Positions 46,455 through 56,479 of a stretch of DNA of 64,000 nt are shown in pieces. Source of the stretch: Paracoxiella cheracis (GTDB taxonomy: Bacteria; Pseudomonadota; Gammaproteobacteria; Coxiellales; Coxiellaceae); the NCBI RefSeq assembly GCF_049348705.1, contig NZ_CP186485.1, positions 2,169,863 to 2,233,862 on the forward strand. The letters are read 5' to 3'. The notes beneath the pieces were generated by a model, which saw only the letters and a program-made list of their open reading frames with translations, had not been told where the DNA came from and did no database searches. The position numbers and the translations under genes are program-made. Positions within the stretch are counted from its first letter, which is position 1; each line of letters begins with the position of its first letter.

Positions 46455-47375
46455 CTATTCAGTGGTAATTGAACTGATAGTCTCAAACGGCAAATCAGTG
46501 GCCTGTGCCACCATAGAGGGATCAACTCCTTTAGCAAGCAAATTCTTTGCTATTTCTTTGGCCGCTTCGATTCTTCCTTCGATTTTACCTTCCGCTTTGC
46601 CTATAGTTCTACCTTCAAGCCTTAAGCGTTCTGCTAGTGTCATTGCTTCATCTCCTATTTCCGGTGATAGTTCATGCGTGAGTCTAATGAGTCGTTCGAT
46701 ATCATTAATGCTTCCTGCATCTATCACATAGTGTACCGTCGACAGTATATAACTTTCCTCGTGGTTTGTCATAAGCTCGCGCAACAGCGGCAAAACAGCT
46801 TCAAAGTACTTAAGTACGTCTCGCTCATAAATATGCTTTTGCATCAACGTTAATACCCCACTCCACACCCGCTGTTTCAATGTTTCATCGGGTATCGTGT
46901 TAACATCAATGAGATGAAAGGGCTCCAATAACACACTTTTTGCTAGCTCACGGGAATCCCCAAACAAATCAAATAGGTCAGTGCTGTAGGGGTATCGTTG
47001 CTGTCCGTGGTAAAACACCAGTGGGACAACTACCGGCAATTCAGCTCCCTTATTATTTTCAACGTGATGCGCCATGATCCGGCAGCTATAACGTAACAGT
47101 CGTAACGCCATTAAACGGTCCGGCGTGCTTTGGTGCTCTGCTAGCAAATAAATATAGCTATCACGTCCCTTTATTTTCGCTTGATACAACACATCCGACA
47201 TGACTTGTTTGAAATTCGCATCAATAAAACTCTCTTTTTGTAACTTTAAAGTCGATAAATCGGTTACCGCTAGAATAGCTCGCGGTAAGTGCTGTTCCAT
47301 AAAGTCTTTCGCAACTCGCAGATTACTCATCGCTGAGCGAAAATATTTATCATGAATATTATTGATGACAGCCAT
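46455..47375 (-). CDS. Rpn family PD-(D/E)XK nuclease / putative transposase
   Basis: 306 aa from the ATG at 47375. The N-terminal domain carries 'HDKYFRSAMSNLRVAKDFM', 'SDVLYQAKIKG' and 'YIYLLAEHQS', the nuclease block of Rpn (recombination-promoting nuclease) proteins. The C-terminal tail has short Gly-Lys-Glu-rich repeats ('IGKAEGKIEGRIEAAKEI'), common in this family. Such genes often behave as mobile or selfish loci. A GTG at 47390 is an alternative start. Confidence 0.82.
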   Translation of the reverse strand: MAVINNIHDKYFRSAMSNLRVAKDFMEQHLPRAILAVTDLSTLKLQKESFIDANFKQVMSDVLYQAKIKGRDSYIYLLAEHQSTPDRLMALRLLRYSCRIMAHHVENNKGAELPVVVPLVFYHGQQRYPYSTDLFDLFGDSRELAKSVLLEPFHLIDVNTIPDETLKQRVWSGVLTLMQKHIYERDVLKYFEAVLPLLRELMTNHEESYILSTVHYVIDAGSINDIERLIRLTHELSPEIGDEAMTLAERLRLEGRTIGKAEGKIEGRIEAAKEIAKNLLAKGVDPSMVAQATDLPFETISSITTE

Positions 47376-47533
47376 GACGTAACAACTCACCCTTACTGTA
47401 ATTCGGAGCGTTAGTTGTGATGGGATTTATTGTGAAAAACGAACGAGCAAGCGCAATGTATACGTAATACATGAGCATGGCGAGGTTCGTTTTTCGCAAT
47501 AAATCACCCGCAAATGACGCTCCCTATCGAAGG

Positions 47534-47660
47534 GGCACGTAGTCTTGAATTTCAATTGCTTGCCAGTACGAGAAAGCGTCCGTGTTTTTCGGGAGGCACT
47601 AACACCCTAAAACACGAACGCTTTCTCTTTGCCGCAATTGAAATCTAAAAACTACGTGCC
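47534..47660. repeat. MITE-like palindromic repeat, copy 3
   Basis: 127 bp with ends GGCACGTAGT / ACTACGTGCC. Inner arms are TTTCAATTGCTTGCC / GGCAAAGAG...GCAATTGAAA, AGAAAGCG / CGCTTTCT, and CGTGTTTT / AAAACACG. The centre is CGGGAGGCACTAACACCC. It fills most of the 355-bp gap between the Rpn gene and phoR, and no gene is seen in the remainder. Confidence 0.75.
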
Positions 47661-47730
47661 TTCTGGATGTGAAACACTATACAAACTATCGTACCGACAT
47701 CCTCGGCTAACGCAATACCGGGGTTGAAGA

Positions 47731-48747
47731 TTACTGCTGAATATTAGGAAAAGTGCAGCGAAATATACTGCCTTCATTGATTTTACTTTCGATGGTAAGT
47801 TCGCCATGATGGCGCAGTAACACGTGTTTCACGATGGCAAGTCCTAAACCTGTGCCTCCTTTTTCGCGCGATCGCGCTTTGTCCACACGATAAAAACGTT
47901 GAGTAATACGATTAATATGCTTATCGGCAATACCAATACCCGTATCGATCACTTCAAAGTACGCACCTGCTTCATTGGTATACCAGCGTACTTTAATTTT
48001 TCCATTCGCTGGTGTGTAGCGCACTGCGTTGACAACTATATTTGAAAACGCACTTCGTAGCTCATCGGGCTCACCATCGATTTGCAAACTCTGATCAATA
48101 TCAATTTCGAATTCATGATTGTTTTCACCACTAACGGTTTTAGCATCAGCGCAAATAGCTCGAATCATGTCAGCAACAGCTACCGGATGGTGTTTTTTCA
48201 TGTCAGGCTCGTCACTTTCTAAGCGAGATAATAACAATAAATCACTGACCAATGATTGCATTCGGGCATTTTGTTCCGACATTTTCCGGACAATTTTTTT
48301 AATCTGAGTCTTATCAATATCAGGCTGGTCTAACAATAATTCTAAATAACCGTTAAAGACCGTAAGGGGTGTCCTCAGCTCATGAGATACATTTGCAATA
48401 AAATCTTGACGCATTTTTTCTAAGTGATACGTGTGCGTGACATCGTTCACAATTAATATTTTTCTCTGATCGAAATAATTTCGCACATGAATTGCTAAAC
48501 GTACATTGTTTTTGTTCGGCGCGATTACTTCCAGCACTTCACCAATTAACAGATGACGAAATTCATCTTGTGGAATAATATCGTGAATAGAATGACTACG
48601 GTGTGAATTATTTAATCCCAATAATTGTTGGGCGACTTCATTCCACCACAGTAATTGATTGTTTTCATTCAACAGAACAATGCCTTCCGGCAAAGCTTCT
48701 GCTAAACGCTTTTCAGTTTGTACTTGTTCGACTGCATTATCGCGCAT
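47731..48747 (-). CDS. phoR: Phosphate regulon sensor kinase PhoR, lacking membrane segments
   Basis: The kinase starts directly at the PAS-like region ('EALPEGIVLLNENNQLLWWNEVAQQLLGL'; quoted in parts), then has the H-box 'VSHELRTPL' with His near 121, the N-box 'NIVVNAVRYTPANG', 'DTGIGIA' and 'GGTGLGLAIVKH'. It matches E. coli PhoR only from about its residue 95 on; the two N-terminal membrane helices are absent. The start at 48747 overlaps phoB by 11 bases, so the absence is not a start-choice artefact. The product would be cytosolic unless tethered by partners. Confidence 0.88.
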   Translation of the reverse strand: MRDNAVEQVQTEKRLAEALPEGIVLLNENNQLLWWNEVAQQLLGLNNSHRSHSIHDIIPQDEFRHLLIGEVLEVIAPNKNNVRLAIHVRNYFDQRKILIVNDVTHTYHLEKMRQDFIANVSHELRTPLTVFNGYLELLLDQPDIDKTQIKKIVRKMSEQNARMQSLVSDLLLLSRLESDEPDMKKHHPVAVADMIRAICADAKTVSGENNHEFEIDIDQSLQIDGEPDELRSAFSNIVVNAVRYTPANGKIKVRWYTNEAGAYFEVIDTGIGIADKHINRITQRFYRVDKARSREKGGTGLGLAIVKHVLLRHHGELTIESKINEGSIFRCTFPNIQQ

Positions 48748-49435
48748 CAGGATTCTCCGAAAAACGATATCCAGATCCATGGATGGTTTGGATATATGTA
48801 TCGTAACCGTGTGGCGCTAATTGTTTCCGTAACCGTCGAACAAGAACGTCGACCGTACGTTCATCCAAATAAGCATCCCCTCCCCACACATGGGTTAACA
48901 TCTCATCACGGTTATAAACACGTTCTTTATGAGTCACGAAAAAACATAATAGGCGATACTCTAGCGGGCCAAGCTTAATGGATTCTCCTGCAATTTTGAC
49001 ACGCTGACTCGCCGTATCGATGATTAAATCGCCAAGAGTGATCGTGCCGTCAGGATGTTCCAAGGGACCCCGTCGCAATACCGCTCGAATCCGGGCGATA
49101 AGCTCTCTCGGCGAAAAGGGTTTAATCACATAATCATCCGCACCTGCCTCTAACCCAATGATTTTATTTTCTTCTTCCGCCCTGGCCGTTAGCATAATAA
49201 TGGGGATACTCATGGTGAGTCTGTCTTGCTTAAGTTGCTTCGTGAAGTCGACACCACTTTTCGCAGGTAACATCCAATCGAGTAAGATCAAATCGGGTAG
49301 CCGATTAGCAATCAAACGCATGGCTTGTTGGGTATCTTCCGCCTCTTCAACCGCAAAGTCGGTCGATTCCAGCGCGTAACGAAGCATTTCTCGGATAGCC
49401 TGTTCATCCTCAACGATGAGAATGTGTTTCTTCAT
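48737..49435 (-). CDS. phoB: Phosphate regulon response regulator PhoB
   Basis: OmpR-type regulator of 232 aa. The receiver has Asp in 'LILLDWMLPAKSG' and Lys in 'DYVIKPFSPREL'. The winged-helix DNA-binding domain includes 'LGPLEYRLLCFFVTH' and 'RTVDVLVRRLRKQL'. It is the first gene of phoB-phoR and lies next to a phosphate-type symporter gene, which fits control of phosphate uptake. Confidence 0.95.
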   Translation of the reverse strand: MKKHILIVEDEQAIREMLRYALESTDFAVEEAEDTQQAMRLIANRLPDLILLDWMLPAKSGVDFTKQLKQDRLTMSIPIIMLTARAEEENKIIGLEAGADDYVIKPFSPRELIARIRAVLRRGPLEHPDGTITLGDLIIDTASQRVKIAGESIKLGPLEYRLLCFFVTHKERVYNRDEMLTHVWGGDAYLDERTVDVLVRRLRKQLAPHGYDTYIQTIHGSGYRFSENPDAR

Positions 49436-49528
49436 AGCCGGGCTCTTCTTTTGGTCATATTACAAACAGCTTATCTCAGCAGTGCTGATTATAACAGATT
49501 GATTATAAAAGAGTCACCTCAAGTTGGA

Positions 49529-50896
49529 TCAGCGACCTTGCTCAGAGTGTGAGCTGATATCCTCGGTAGTATCCAAAGAAAGTCCTTTCATCTCAGGTAC
49601 TAGGAACGTGATAAACACACCTAAGAGCGAAACAGCCGCCAATATTAACATGGTCACTGACATGCCAGCCGATTTCAGCACTAAAGGCAAAAAGAATGCC
49701 CCGATGAACGCGCCAACCTTGCCTATGGCGGCTGACAGACCATGCGCTCTAGCCCGCATGCTGGTTGGGTAGACTTCTGATGGAATTAAGAAAGTTGTTG
49801 TATTGGGGCCAAAGTTCACAAAAAAGAAACTAAGCCCAAAGATGGCAATAAATAATGGCAATATGTTGCTCACTCCTGGTATTACTGCAATGGCTAGATA
49901 ACACAATCCGATAATCAAAAAACCGATAATTTGCAAAGCCTTCCGGCCAATCTTATCGACATACAAGGCTGCAAAGATGTAACCGGGTACCGCAAAACAC
50001 AGAAAGATAAGCGCAGCTAATAGCGTATGCTGTAACAGATTTGCATGAGGGCTTATGGAATTCATGCTTAATACCGAAGATACACCATTTCCATAAAAAG
50101 CAACGTCAAGCAAAAACCAGGCTCCGGCGGTTCCGATCAAACATTTCAACCATTTCGACTGCAATAAGCTTTGCTTTTTAAAGCTACCTGCAACCGCGTC
50201 TTTGTAGCCACTCAAATGGCTGACAACGCGACTGACTTCAACTGGCGATTGTTTTGTCATTAAAAAGCGTTTCGATTCCGTTATTCTTCGTCTTAGATAA
50301 AAAACCGATGCTGCAGGTATCGCACCTACGCCCAACAATATCCGCCACACAATGTGATGCGGAATATGTAAAACCATAAGTAAAGATGCAAATAATGGAC
50401 CGATAATTAATCCCAACGCTTGCATTGCAAACACCAATAAAACCAAAAACCCTCTATTTTTTCGGTTTGAGTGTTCGCTAGCCACCACGGCACTGGTTGG
50501 ATAATCACCGCCGATACCAAACCCAACTAATATACGCGATAGCAATAGAAATACATAGGACGGAGAAACTGCCGATAAGATCGCACCGATGAATAAGATC
50601 ATCACCTCAACGCCGTACATTTTCTTCCGACCAAATCTATCAACGCACCAACCGAAGAAGACAGCTCCCAGTGCTGCTGAGGCGAGTGAGGCGCCATTAA
50701 GCAATGATATTTGAGCTGTGGATAAGTGCCAAATTGGAGAGAGAAGTGCTGTAACAACACCGATAACGAAGAGATCATAGGCATCTGTAAAGAAACCCAT
50801 TCCGGCGGTCACAATCATTCGAAAGTGAGATCGCCCTATTTTCTGCTCATCTAATTCTTTAAGTATTTGATTATCTGCTGTCACTTCTGTTTTCAT
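49529..50896 (-). CDS. MFS phosphate:H+ symporter-type transporter (Pho84-like)
   Basis: 455 aa with twelve predicted helices. 'AGMGFFTDAYDLFVIGV' in helix 1 and 'ILVGFGIGGDYPTSAVVASE' in helix 4 are signatures of the phosphate:H+ symporter (PHS) family known from fungi and plants. 'GWCVDRFGRKKMYG' is the MFS loop. Placement beside phoB-phoR supports phosphate as substrate. Other organic-solute MFS carriers are the alternative. The gene is transcribed toward phoB in the same direction. Confidence 0.82.
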   Translation of the reverse strand: MKTEVTADNQILKELDEQKIGRSHFRMIVTAGMGFFTDAYDLFVIGVVTALLSPIWHLSTAQISLLNGASLASAALGAVFFGWCVDRFGRKKMYGVEVMILFIGAILSAVSPSYVFLLLSRILVGFGIGGDYPTSAVVASEHSNRKNRGFLVLLVFAMQALGLIIGPLFASLLMVLHIPHHIVWRILLGVGAIPAASVFYLRRRITESKRFLMTKQSPVEVSRVVSHLSGYKDAVAGSFKKQSLLQSKWLKCLIGTAGAWFLLDVAFYGNGVSSVLSMNSISPHANLLQHTLLAALIFLCFAVPGYIFAALYVDKIGRKALQIIGFLIIGLCYLAIAVIPGVSNILPLFIAIFGLSFFFVNFGPNTTTFLIPSEVYPTSMRARAHGLSAAIGKVGAFIGAFFLPLVLKSAGMSVTMLILAAVSLLGVFITFLVPEMKGLSLDTTEDISSHSEQGR

Positions 50897-50998
50897 CGCT
50901 CCTCATCGTCCTCCAATAATAGCTCAAAGGACGATATCAGCCAAATATGACAATTTAATGACATAAAAATTTAATTGCTTCCGTGACCCTTTTGCTCC

Positions 50999-52258
50999 TT
51001 ATCCCCCTTTCATGCTGTCAAAAAACTTCTCGTTAGTCTTGGTGAGCTTCAATCGATCGATTAAGAATTCACTCGCAGCCAATTCATCCATCGGATGCAA
51101 GATTTTGCGAAGGATCCACACCTTCTGCAACTCATCCGGCTTCGTCATGAGTTCTTCACGACGCGTACCCGAACGATTGATATTAATTGCTGGGAAGATA
51201 CGTTTCTCGGCGATCCGACGATCCAAATGAATTTCCATGTTACCGGTACCTTTGAATTCTTCATAAATGACATCATCCATCTTCGAGCCCGTATCCACCA
51301 ATGCAGTTGCGATAATGGTTAAGCTGCCTCCCTCTTCGACATTTCGGGCTGCACCAAAAAATCGTTTGGGTCGTTGCAGTGCATTAGCATCAACACCGCC
51401 AGTCAATACCTTTCCTGATGCAGGAATAACAGTGTTGTACGCACGCGCTAATCGCGTGATGGAATCTAATAGAATAACAACGTCTTTTTTGTGTTCGACG
51501 AGTCGTTTTGCTTTTTCTATCACCATTTCGGCCACCTGTACGTGACGGGATGGTGGCTCATCAAACGTACTCGCAACAACCTCGCCACGCACCGAACGAT
51601 CCATCTCTGTTACTTCTTCAGGACGCTCATCGATTAACAGCACGATTAAAATACATTCTGGATGATTGGTTGTAATCGAATGAGCAATGTTTTGCAGCAT
51701 CATTGTCTTACCCGCTTTCGGCGGCGACACGATCAAACCACGTTGACCTTTACCAATCGGTGACACCAAATCAATGATTCGGGCCGTAATGTCTTCAGTA
51801 CTGCCGTTACCAATTTCCATTCGAAGCAATTCGTTTGGAAAGAGTGGCGTTAAGTTTTCGAATAGTACCTTGCCCTTTGAGGCTTCCGGTTTTTCGTAAT
51901 TAATTTCGTTAACCTGTAATAAAGCAAAATAACGTTCGCCTTCTTTGGGGGGACGAATTTTTCCGGAAATTGTATCGCCCGTTCTCATGCTAAATCGTCG
52001 TATCTGGCTCGGCGATACATAAATGTCATCGGGGCCTGCTAAATAAGAGCTATCGGCAGAGCGTAAAAATCCAAAACCATCTTGCAAAATTTCCAGAACA
52101 CCATCACCAAAGATGTCTTCGCCCTTTTTGGCATGCGATTTTAGTATCGCAAAAATAATGTCTTGTTTGCGGGAGCGCGAAATATGTTCGAGCTTCATGT
52201 CTTGAGCAATTTGCGTTAATTCAGCAGCTGATTTCTGCTTTAGTTCAGTTAAGTTCAT
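50999..52258 (-). CDS. rho: Transcription termination factor Rho
   Basis: RNA-dependent hexameric ATPase. The N-terminal helix bundle and RNA-binding cold-shock-like domain ('EDIFGDGVLEILQDGFGFLRS') are followed by Walker A 'SPPKAGKTMML' near residue 178, the Q-loop block and 'LTGGVDANALQRPKRFFGAARN' near the R-loop. The end 'NEKFFDSMKG' is canonical. 419 aa equals E. coli Rho. Confidence 0.98.
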   Translation of the reverse strand: MNLTELKQKSAAELTQIAQDMKLEHISRSRKQDIIFAILKSHAKKGEDIFGDGVLEILQDGFGFLRSADSSYLAGPDDIYVSPSQIRRFSMRTGDTISGKIRPPKEGERYFALLQVNEINYEKPEASKGKVLFENLTPLFPNELLRMEIGNGSTEDITARIIDLVSPIGKGQRGLIVSPPKAGKTMMLQNIAHSITTNHPECILIVLLIDERPEEVTEMDRSVRGEVVASTFDEPPSRHVQVAEMVIEKAKRLVEHKKDVVILLDSITRLARAYNTVIPASGKVLTGGVDANALQRPKRFFGAARNVEEGGSLTIIATALVDTGSKMDDVIYEEFKGTGNMEIHLDRRIAEKRIFPAININRSGTRREELMTKPDELQKVWILRKILHPMDELAASEFLIDRLKLTKTNEKFFDSMKGG

Positions 52259-52445
52259 AGTAATTTATTTACCTTATATTGGTTGTTAAACATTAGTGAA
52301 ATGCCAAGATGTGCTTATTGGTTTTAGAGCTTGCTCTCGCAACGTTTGAGTCGTATATCAATCCTCGATACGTAGTTTAATTGGACACTACTAGTTTGGC
52401 CCGTTTGTCCTGAAATCGATGGGATTATACCGGTTGGTATAAGAT

Positions 52446-52475
52446 ATTATATGCCTATTTCAGCAAAGATGCCAA
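52446..52475 (-). promoter_or_regulatory. Sigma-70-type promoter candidate for rho
   Basis: On the - strand TTGGCA (52475-52470) and TATAAT (52451-52446) are 18 bases apart, 190 bases before the rho ATG. The implied long leader (52259-52440) fits the attenuated leader known for rho, but I see no defined structure. Confidence 0.5.
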
Positions 52476-52518
52476 TATATCTATTCGACTGTAAAATTGC
52501 AAGTTCCGCAAGCCTGGA

Positions 52519-52845
52519 CTAGATGTTTTCGTCTACAAATGCTGCGAGCTGTGACTTGCTCAGTGCCCCGACCTTGGTGGCAACCACGTTACCTCCTTTA
52601 AATAGGAGTAGGCTGGGAATGCCACGGACACCATATTTTGCGGGTGTTTCGGCGTTATCATCCACATTCACTTTCACAACTTTGATTCGACCCGAATATT
52701 CTTTGGCAATCTCATCTACAATCGGGCTAATCATTTTGCATGGCTGGCACCATTCAGCCCAAAAGTCGACGAGAACAGGGAGATCAGCTTTCAAAACATC
52801 ATTTTCGAAGTTAGCATCACTGCTGGAATGGACATTCTGACTCAT
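52519..52845 (-). CDS. trxA: Thioredoxin with CQPC active site
   Basis: 108-aa thioredoxin; 'VLVDFWAEWCQPCKMISPIVDEIA' contains the redox pair Cys33/Cys36 with Gln instead of the usual Gly between. The cis-Pro is in 'GIPSLLLFKGG'. It lies upstream of rho in the same direction, the order seen in E. coli (trxA-rho). Confidence 0.95.
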   Translation of the reverse strand: MSQNVHSSSDANFENDVLKADLPVLVDFWAEWCQPCKMISPIVDEIAKEYSGRIKVVKVNVDDNAETPAKYGVRGIPSLLLFKGGNVVATKVGALSKSQLAAFVDENI

Positions 52846-53176
52846 AAGTAAACCCCATTATTTATTGCCATGTGCTGCTCATCCTAATCGAAACCAGCAC
52901 GCGAATCAAACCTTCACCACAAATATAAATTTTATAAAAGTTATTCAATGAGTTATGTAGCTCTTTAAAAATCCGAGCAAGTATTTAAATGCAGGTATAA
53001 TGGTTTCATGTAGCAAGCTTGTTGAAATAACTGATTGATCATTTCAAATTTAGATATAGTTATCCTCACTGAATACTTCATTAAGTAGTCAGATAACATA
53101 GATCACAGACTGACACGACCCTCACTTACACCACCGTCTGTGATTTTGGTCTGGAATATTATGAAGGTAATCATCA
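52846..53176. other. 331-bp gap without recognised feature
   Basis: Between trxA and the decayed repeat-protein gene. AT-rich, with no supported reading frame, repeat or clear terminator. Confidence 0.5.
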
Positions 53177-53833
53177 TTAGTCATTAGGAAAAAGACTATC
53201 CCGTGATAATTTGTGAGCAGGTTCACTCTCGGCGCTATTAATTTTGCTTGTTGAAAAGAATGCTCGATTATATGGACGCTTGCGCGATTGCCTATTGTTT
53301 TCAGGATCATTTGTAGAGTTAGTGCTATTGTTAACAGAAAACTCAGACTGGTTGTCAACACCGAGGAACGGCGCTTGTATTTGCAAAAGATCCTTTGCCA
53401 TCTTCACGAGCTCAATTATATCAGCATTAGTCGGATTTTTGTTCAGTGTTTCCATCAGCCAATGAAGGGGCGTCGCGCCTTTCCAACTTCCCACTTCCAT
53501 AGCCGTACGCCAAGCGGGTCCACCTGCGTTTGCCGCTGCCAGCTTCGCGACTTCACATAAATTAGCATTAGTCGGATTTTTGTTCAGTGCTCCCATCAGC
53601 CAATGGAGCGGCGTCACCCCTTTCCAACTTCCCATCTCCAGAGCCGTACCCCAAGCGGCTCCATCTGCGTTTGCCGCTGCCATCTTCGCAATTTCAATTA
53701 AATTAGCATTAGCCGAATTCTTGTTCAGTGCTCCCATCAGCCCATGAAGCGGGGCCGCCCCTTTGAGATCTCCCATCTCTAAAGTTCTGCCCCAAGAGGC
53801 TTCACCTGCGTTTGCCGCTGCCATCTTCACGAG

Positions 53834-53849
53834 CTCAATTACTCAATTA
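53834..53849. repeat. 8-bp perfect tandem duplication
   Basis: CTCAATTA occurs twice in a row and creates a frameshift and stop in repeat unit five of the tandem-repeat protein. Loss of one copy restores the frame. Confidence 0.9.
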
Positions 53850-55628
53850 AATTAGCATTAGCATTAGCATCTATCGAATTTTTGTGCAAGACCCCCATTA
53901 ACCAATGAAGCGGCGTCGCCCCTTTCTCATTCCCCATCTCCAAAGCTCTATCCCAAGCGGCTTCACCTGCGTTTGCCGCTGCCAGCTTCGCGACTTCAAT
54001 TAAAGCAGCATTAGCATCTGTAGAATTTTTGCTCAAGGCCCCCATTAGCCCATGAAGCGGCGTCGCCCCTTTCCAACTTCCCACCTCCAGAGCCGTACCC
54101 CAAGTGGCTCCACTTGCGTTTGCCGCTGCCAGCTTCGCGGCTTCACATAAATTAGGATCAGTAGCGTTTTTGAACAATGCTCCCATCAGCCCATACAGCG
54201 GGGTCCCCCCTTTCTCATTTCCCACCTCCAAAATTCTACCCCAAGCAGCTTCACCTGCATTTGCCGCTGCCAGCTTCGCGAGCTCAATTAAATTAGTATT
54301 AGTAGGATTTTTGATCAGTGTCCTCATCAGCCCATAAAGCGGCGTCGCCCCCTTATCATTTTCCATCTCCAGTGCCGTACCCCAAGCGGCTTCACCTGCG
54401 TTTGCCGCTGCCAGCTTTGCGACTTCAATTAAAGCTGGATCATGAGGGTTTCCGTACAATGCCGAAAATAGGTCTAGAAACTCGATATTTTTCAGTATTG
54501 TATGGCGTACATCAGATTTATTTGCGGCACCCCAACGACCTGAAGATAAATAAAGCGCTGCCATATATCCAATTTCTGTTTTTGAAAAATTATTTGCTAT
54601 CTTCTCAATCAATAAGTGTTCTATACTTGAGTCTTCCGGCCTTCCTAATTCCTTTAGTAAATGCTCAAATGCTTGTGGTTTCTTTGACATTTTTTCCAAA
54701 AAGGTGCTTATTTCAATCGGTTTGTCCTCAAATATAAGAACGTCCTCCCAACCTTGCGGAAAGGATAAATTTAACTTTTGGTCAGCTATTTCTTCTTCCA
54801 GCCAGGCAGCACTTAACACACCTTGCTTAAAGCCAATAATTTTTTTTTCTTGATCGTCCATTGAGTTATTGCTTTTTCCTTCTACTGCTTCCCTCTCTAC
54901 TTCTTCCCCTTTTATTATTTTTTTTTGAAAATACAAACCATATAAAACAAACGACTCAATGTGCTTTAAGAAGCTATCCTGTACAGACAAAATTTCATCA
55001 TCGTTTAATGTAACTATGCTCCAAAATGAAAGCTCATTAATCCCAATTTCCCGAAATAAATTCTGTATTTCTTTGGAAAACTCTGGATATTGCTCATTCG
55101 AAATAATAAAACTAGGTGCATTATCCGTTCCGACATTCACACCCGTTTTTTTTATCAAGCTATCAACAGCGTCTCTAAAGCATTGCACTACATACGAACA
55201 CGCCTCTTCTTGGTATCGCTGACGAAAACTGTCGTAAATCCGAGAAAGGTCATTCTCTTCTAGATTAGCAAGCTCATAAAAAATATCTTTTAATTGATTT
55301 TGATGGAACAAAAGATTCCAGTTATTATCACTTGCATATTTATAAAAGGCATTATGCACATGAATACTATTTCCATCATTAATCCTTTTACTCTTAATAT
55401 GCTCTTCAGAAAGTTGCTTTACAATAATTGTTCTTAAATTAGCTAGCCAATAAGAGAGGGTAGAGCTGCTATAGCAAGCAGAGTGTGTATCATCCACCTT
55501 AGTTATAATACCTGGACCACAAACATTTATCCCACTCAATAAGTTATTAGCGATTTGATGAAGCTCATCTTTTTGTCGAACAGGATCGTTCAAAGCATAA
55601 TAAATTTCTTCTAACTGTATCTTTAACG

Positions 55629-56479
55629 GGTAGTGCCTCATTTTTGTTGATGTGATATATTTTGCTATTTCAGAAAATCATTAGGATAAGGATTGAATGA
55701 ATGGCAAGAATCAATGTTGCTTGCCCCTGCTGCTGTTTACATGAGGTTGTAAAATTTGGCGTCAGCAGTACAGGAAAGCAAAGGTTTCAATGTAAAAATA
55801 ATGCTTGTGAGAAAAATACATTTCTTCTAGATTACACACATAATGCTCGTGCCCCTGGTGTTAAAGATAAAATAGTTGATATGGCAATGAATGGTAGTGG
55901 CGTCAGAGATACTGCACGCGTTTTACGTATTAGCATTAACACTGTTATTGGTGAATTAAAAAAAGGGTGAAGGTTTGGAGAGCGTCAATACACGACTTTT
56001 AAAGGAAAAAGAATCACTTGGTGCGTCTGTTACTGTTAATGTTGTACAAGTTGAAGAAGCGGAGCTGGATGAAATGTGGAGTTTTGTTCGAAATAAACAG
56101 AATCAACGTTGGCTTTGGCATGCGATTGATCACCATACACATGAGGTGTTAGCTTATCATTTTGGTCCAAGAAAAGATTCAGCATTTAAAGCACTGAAAG
56201 AAAAACTGAGCTCATTTGATATCAACTTTTACTATACAGATGATTGGGGTGCTTATGAAAGACACCTGCCTCAATCAAAACATTTGGTGGGAAAGCAAAA
56301 TACCCAAGCGATTGAACGAAAGCATCTCACGTTGCGCACACGAATAAAGCGATTAGCGAGAAAGACGATTTGCTTTTCTAAACTGGATAAATTGCACGAC
56401 ATTGTCATCGGATTATTTATCAATAGGCACGAGTTTGGGAGGGTTATTTAGATGCCATCAACAAAAATGAGGCACCACC
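55629..56479 (+). mobile_element. IS1-family element, copy 2
   Basis: 851 bp with ends GGTAGTGCCTCATTTTTG and its inverse ending GGCACCACC. The 9-bp target duplication TCTTTAACG flanks it (55620-55628 and 56480-56488). It interrupts the tandem-repeat protein gene in the opposite orientation. It supplies an ATG that gives the downstream half of that gene a false start. Confidence 0.95.
55701..56451 (+). CDS. IS1-type transposase, two overlapping-phase frames
   Basis: Frame one (55701-55970) has the CPCC/C-x-C zinc-finger-like segment and helix-turn-helix ('GVRDTARVLRISINTVIGEL'). Frame two (from 55975) has the DDE core: 'ELDEMWSFV', 'YTDDWGAYERHL' and 'IERKHLTLRTRIKRLARKT'. At the junction this copy has seven A and three G, where copy 1 has eight A and four G and is fused. 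Reading through here needs a +1 shift or polymerase slippage, not the classical -1 shift, so this copy may be dead or slippage-dependent. Confidence 0.8.

Noticed and set aside
53400..54440. Regularly spaced near-identical DNA units that look like a repeat array
   Set aside because: The units are ~141-150 bp, keep one reading frame and encode a 47-residue protein repeat. Unit length and lack of short spacers exclude CRISPR.
53244..54737. Several + strand frames across the tandem-repeat gene
   Set aside because: They mirror the repetitive - strand gene, have no ribosome sites and no family resemblance.
53839..55641. Treating the 600-aa frame as an intact gene starting MRHYPLK
   Set aside because: Its ATG and first codons come from the IS1 inverted repeat, and the true upstream part continues at 56489-56828.
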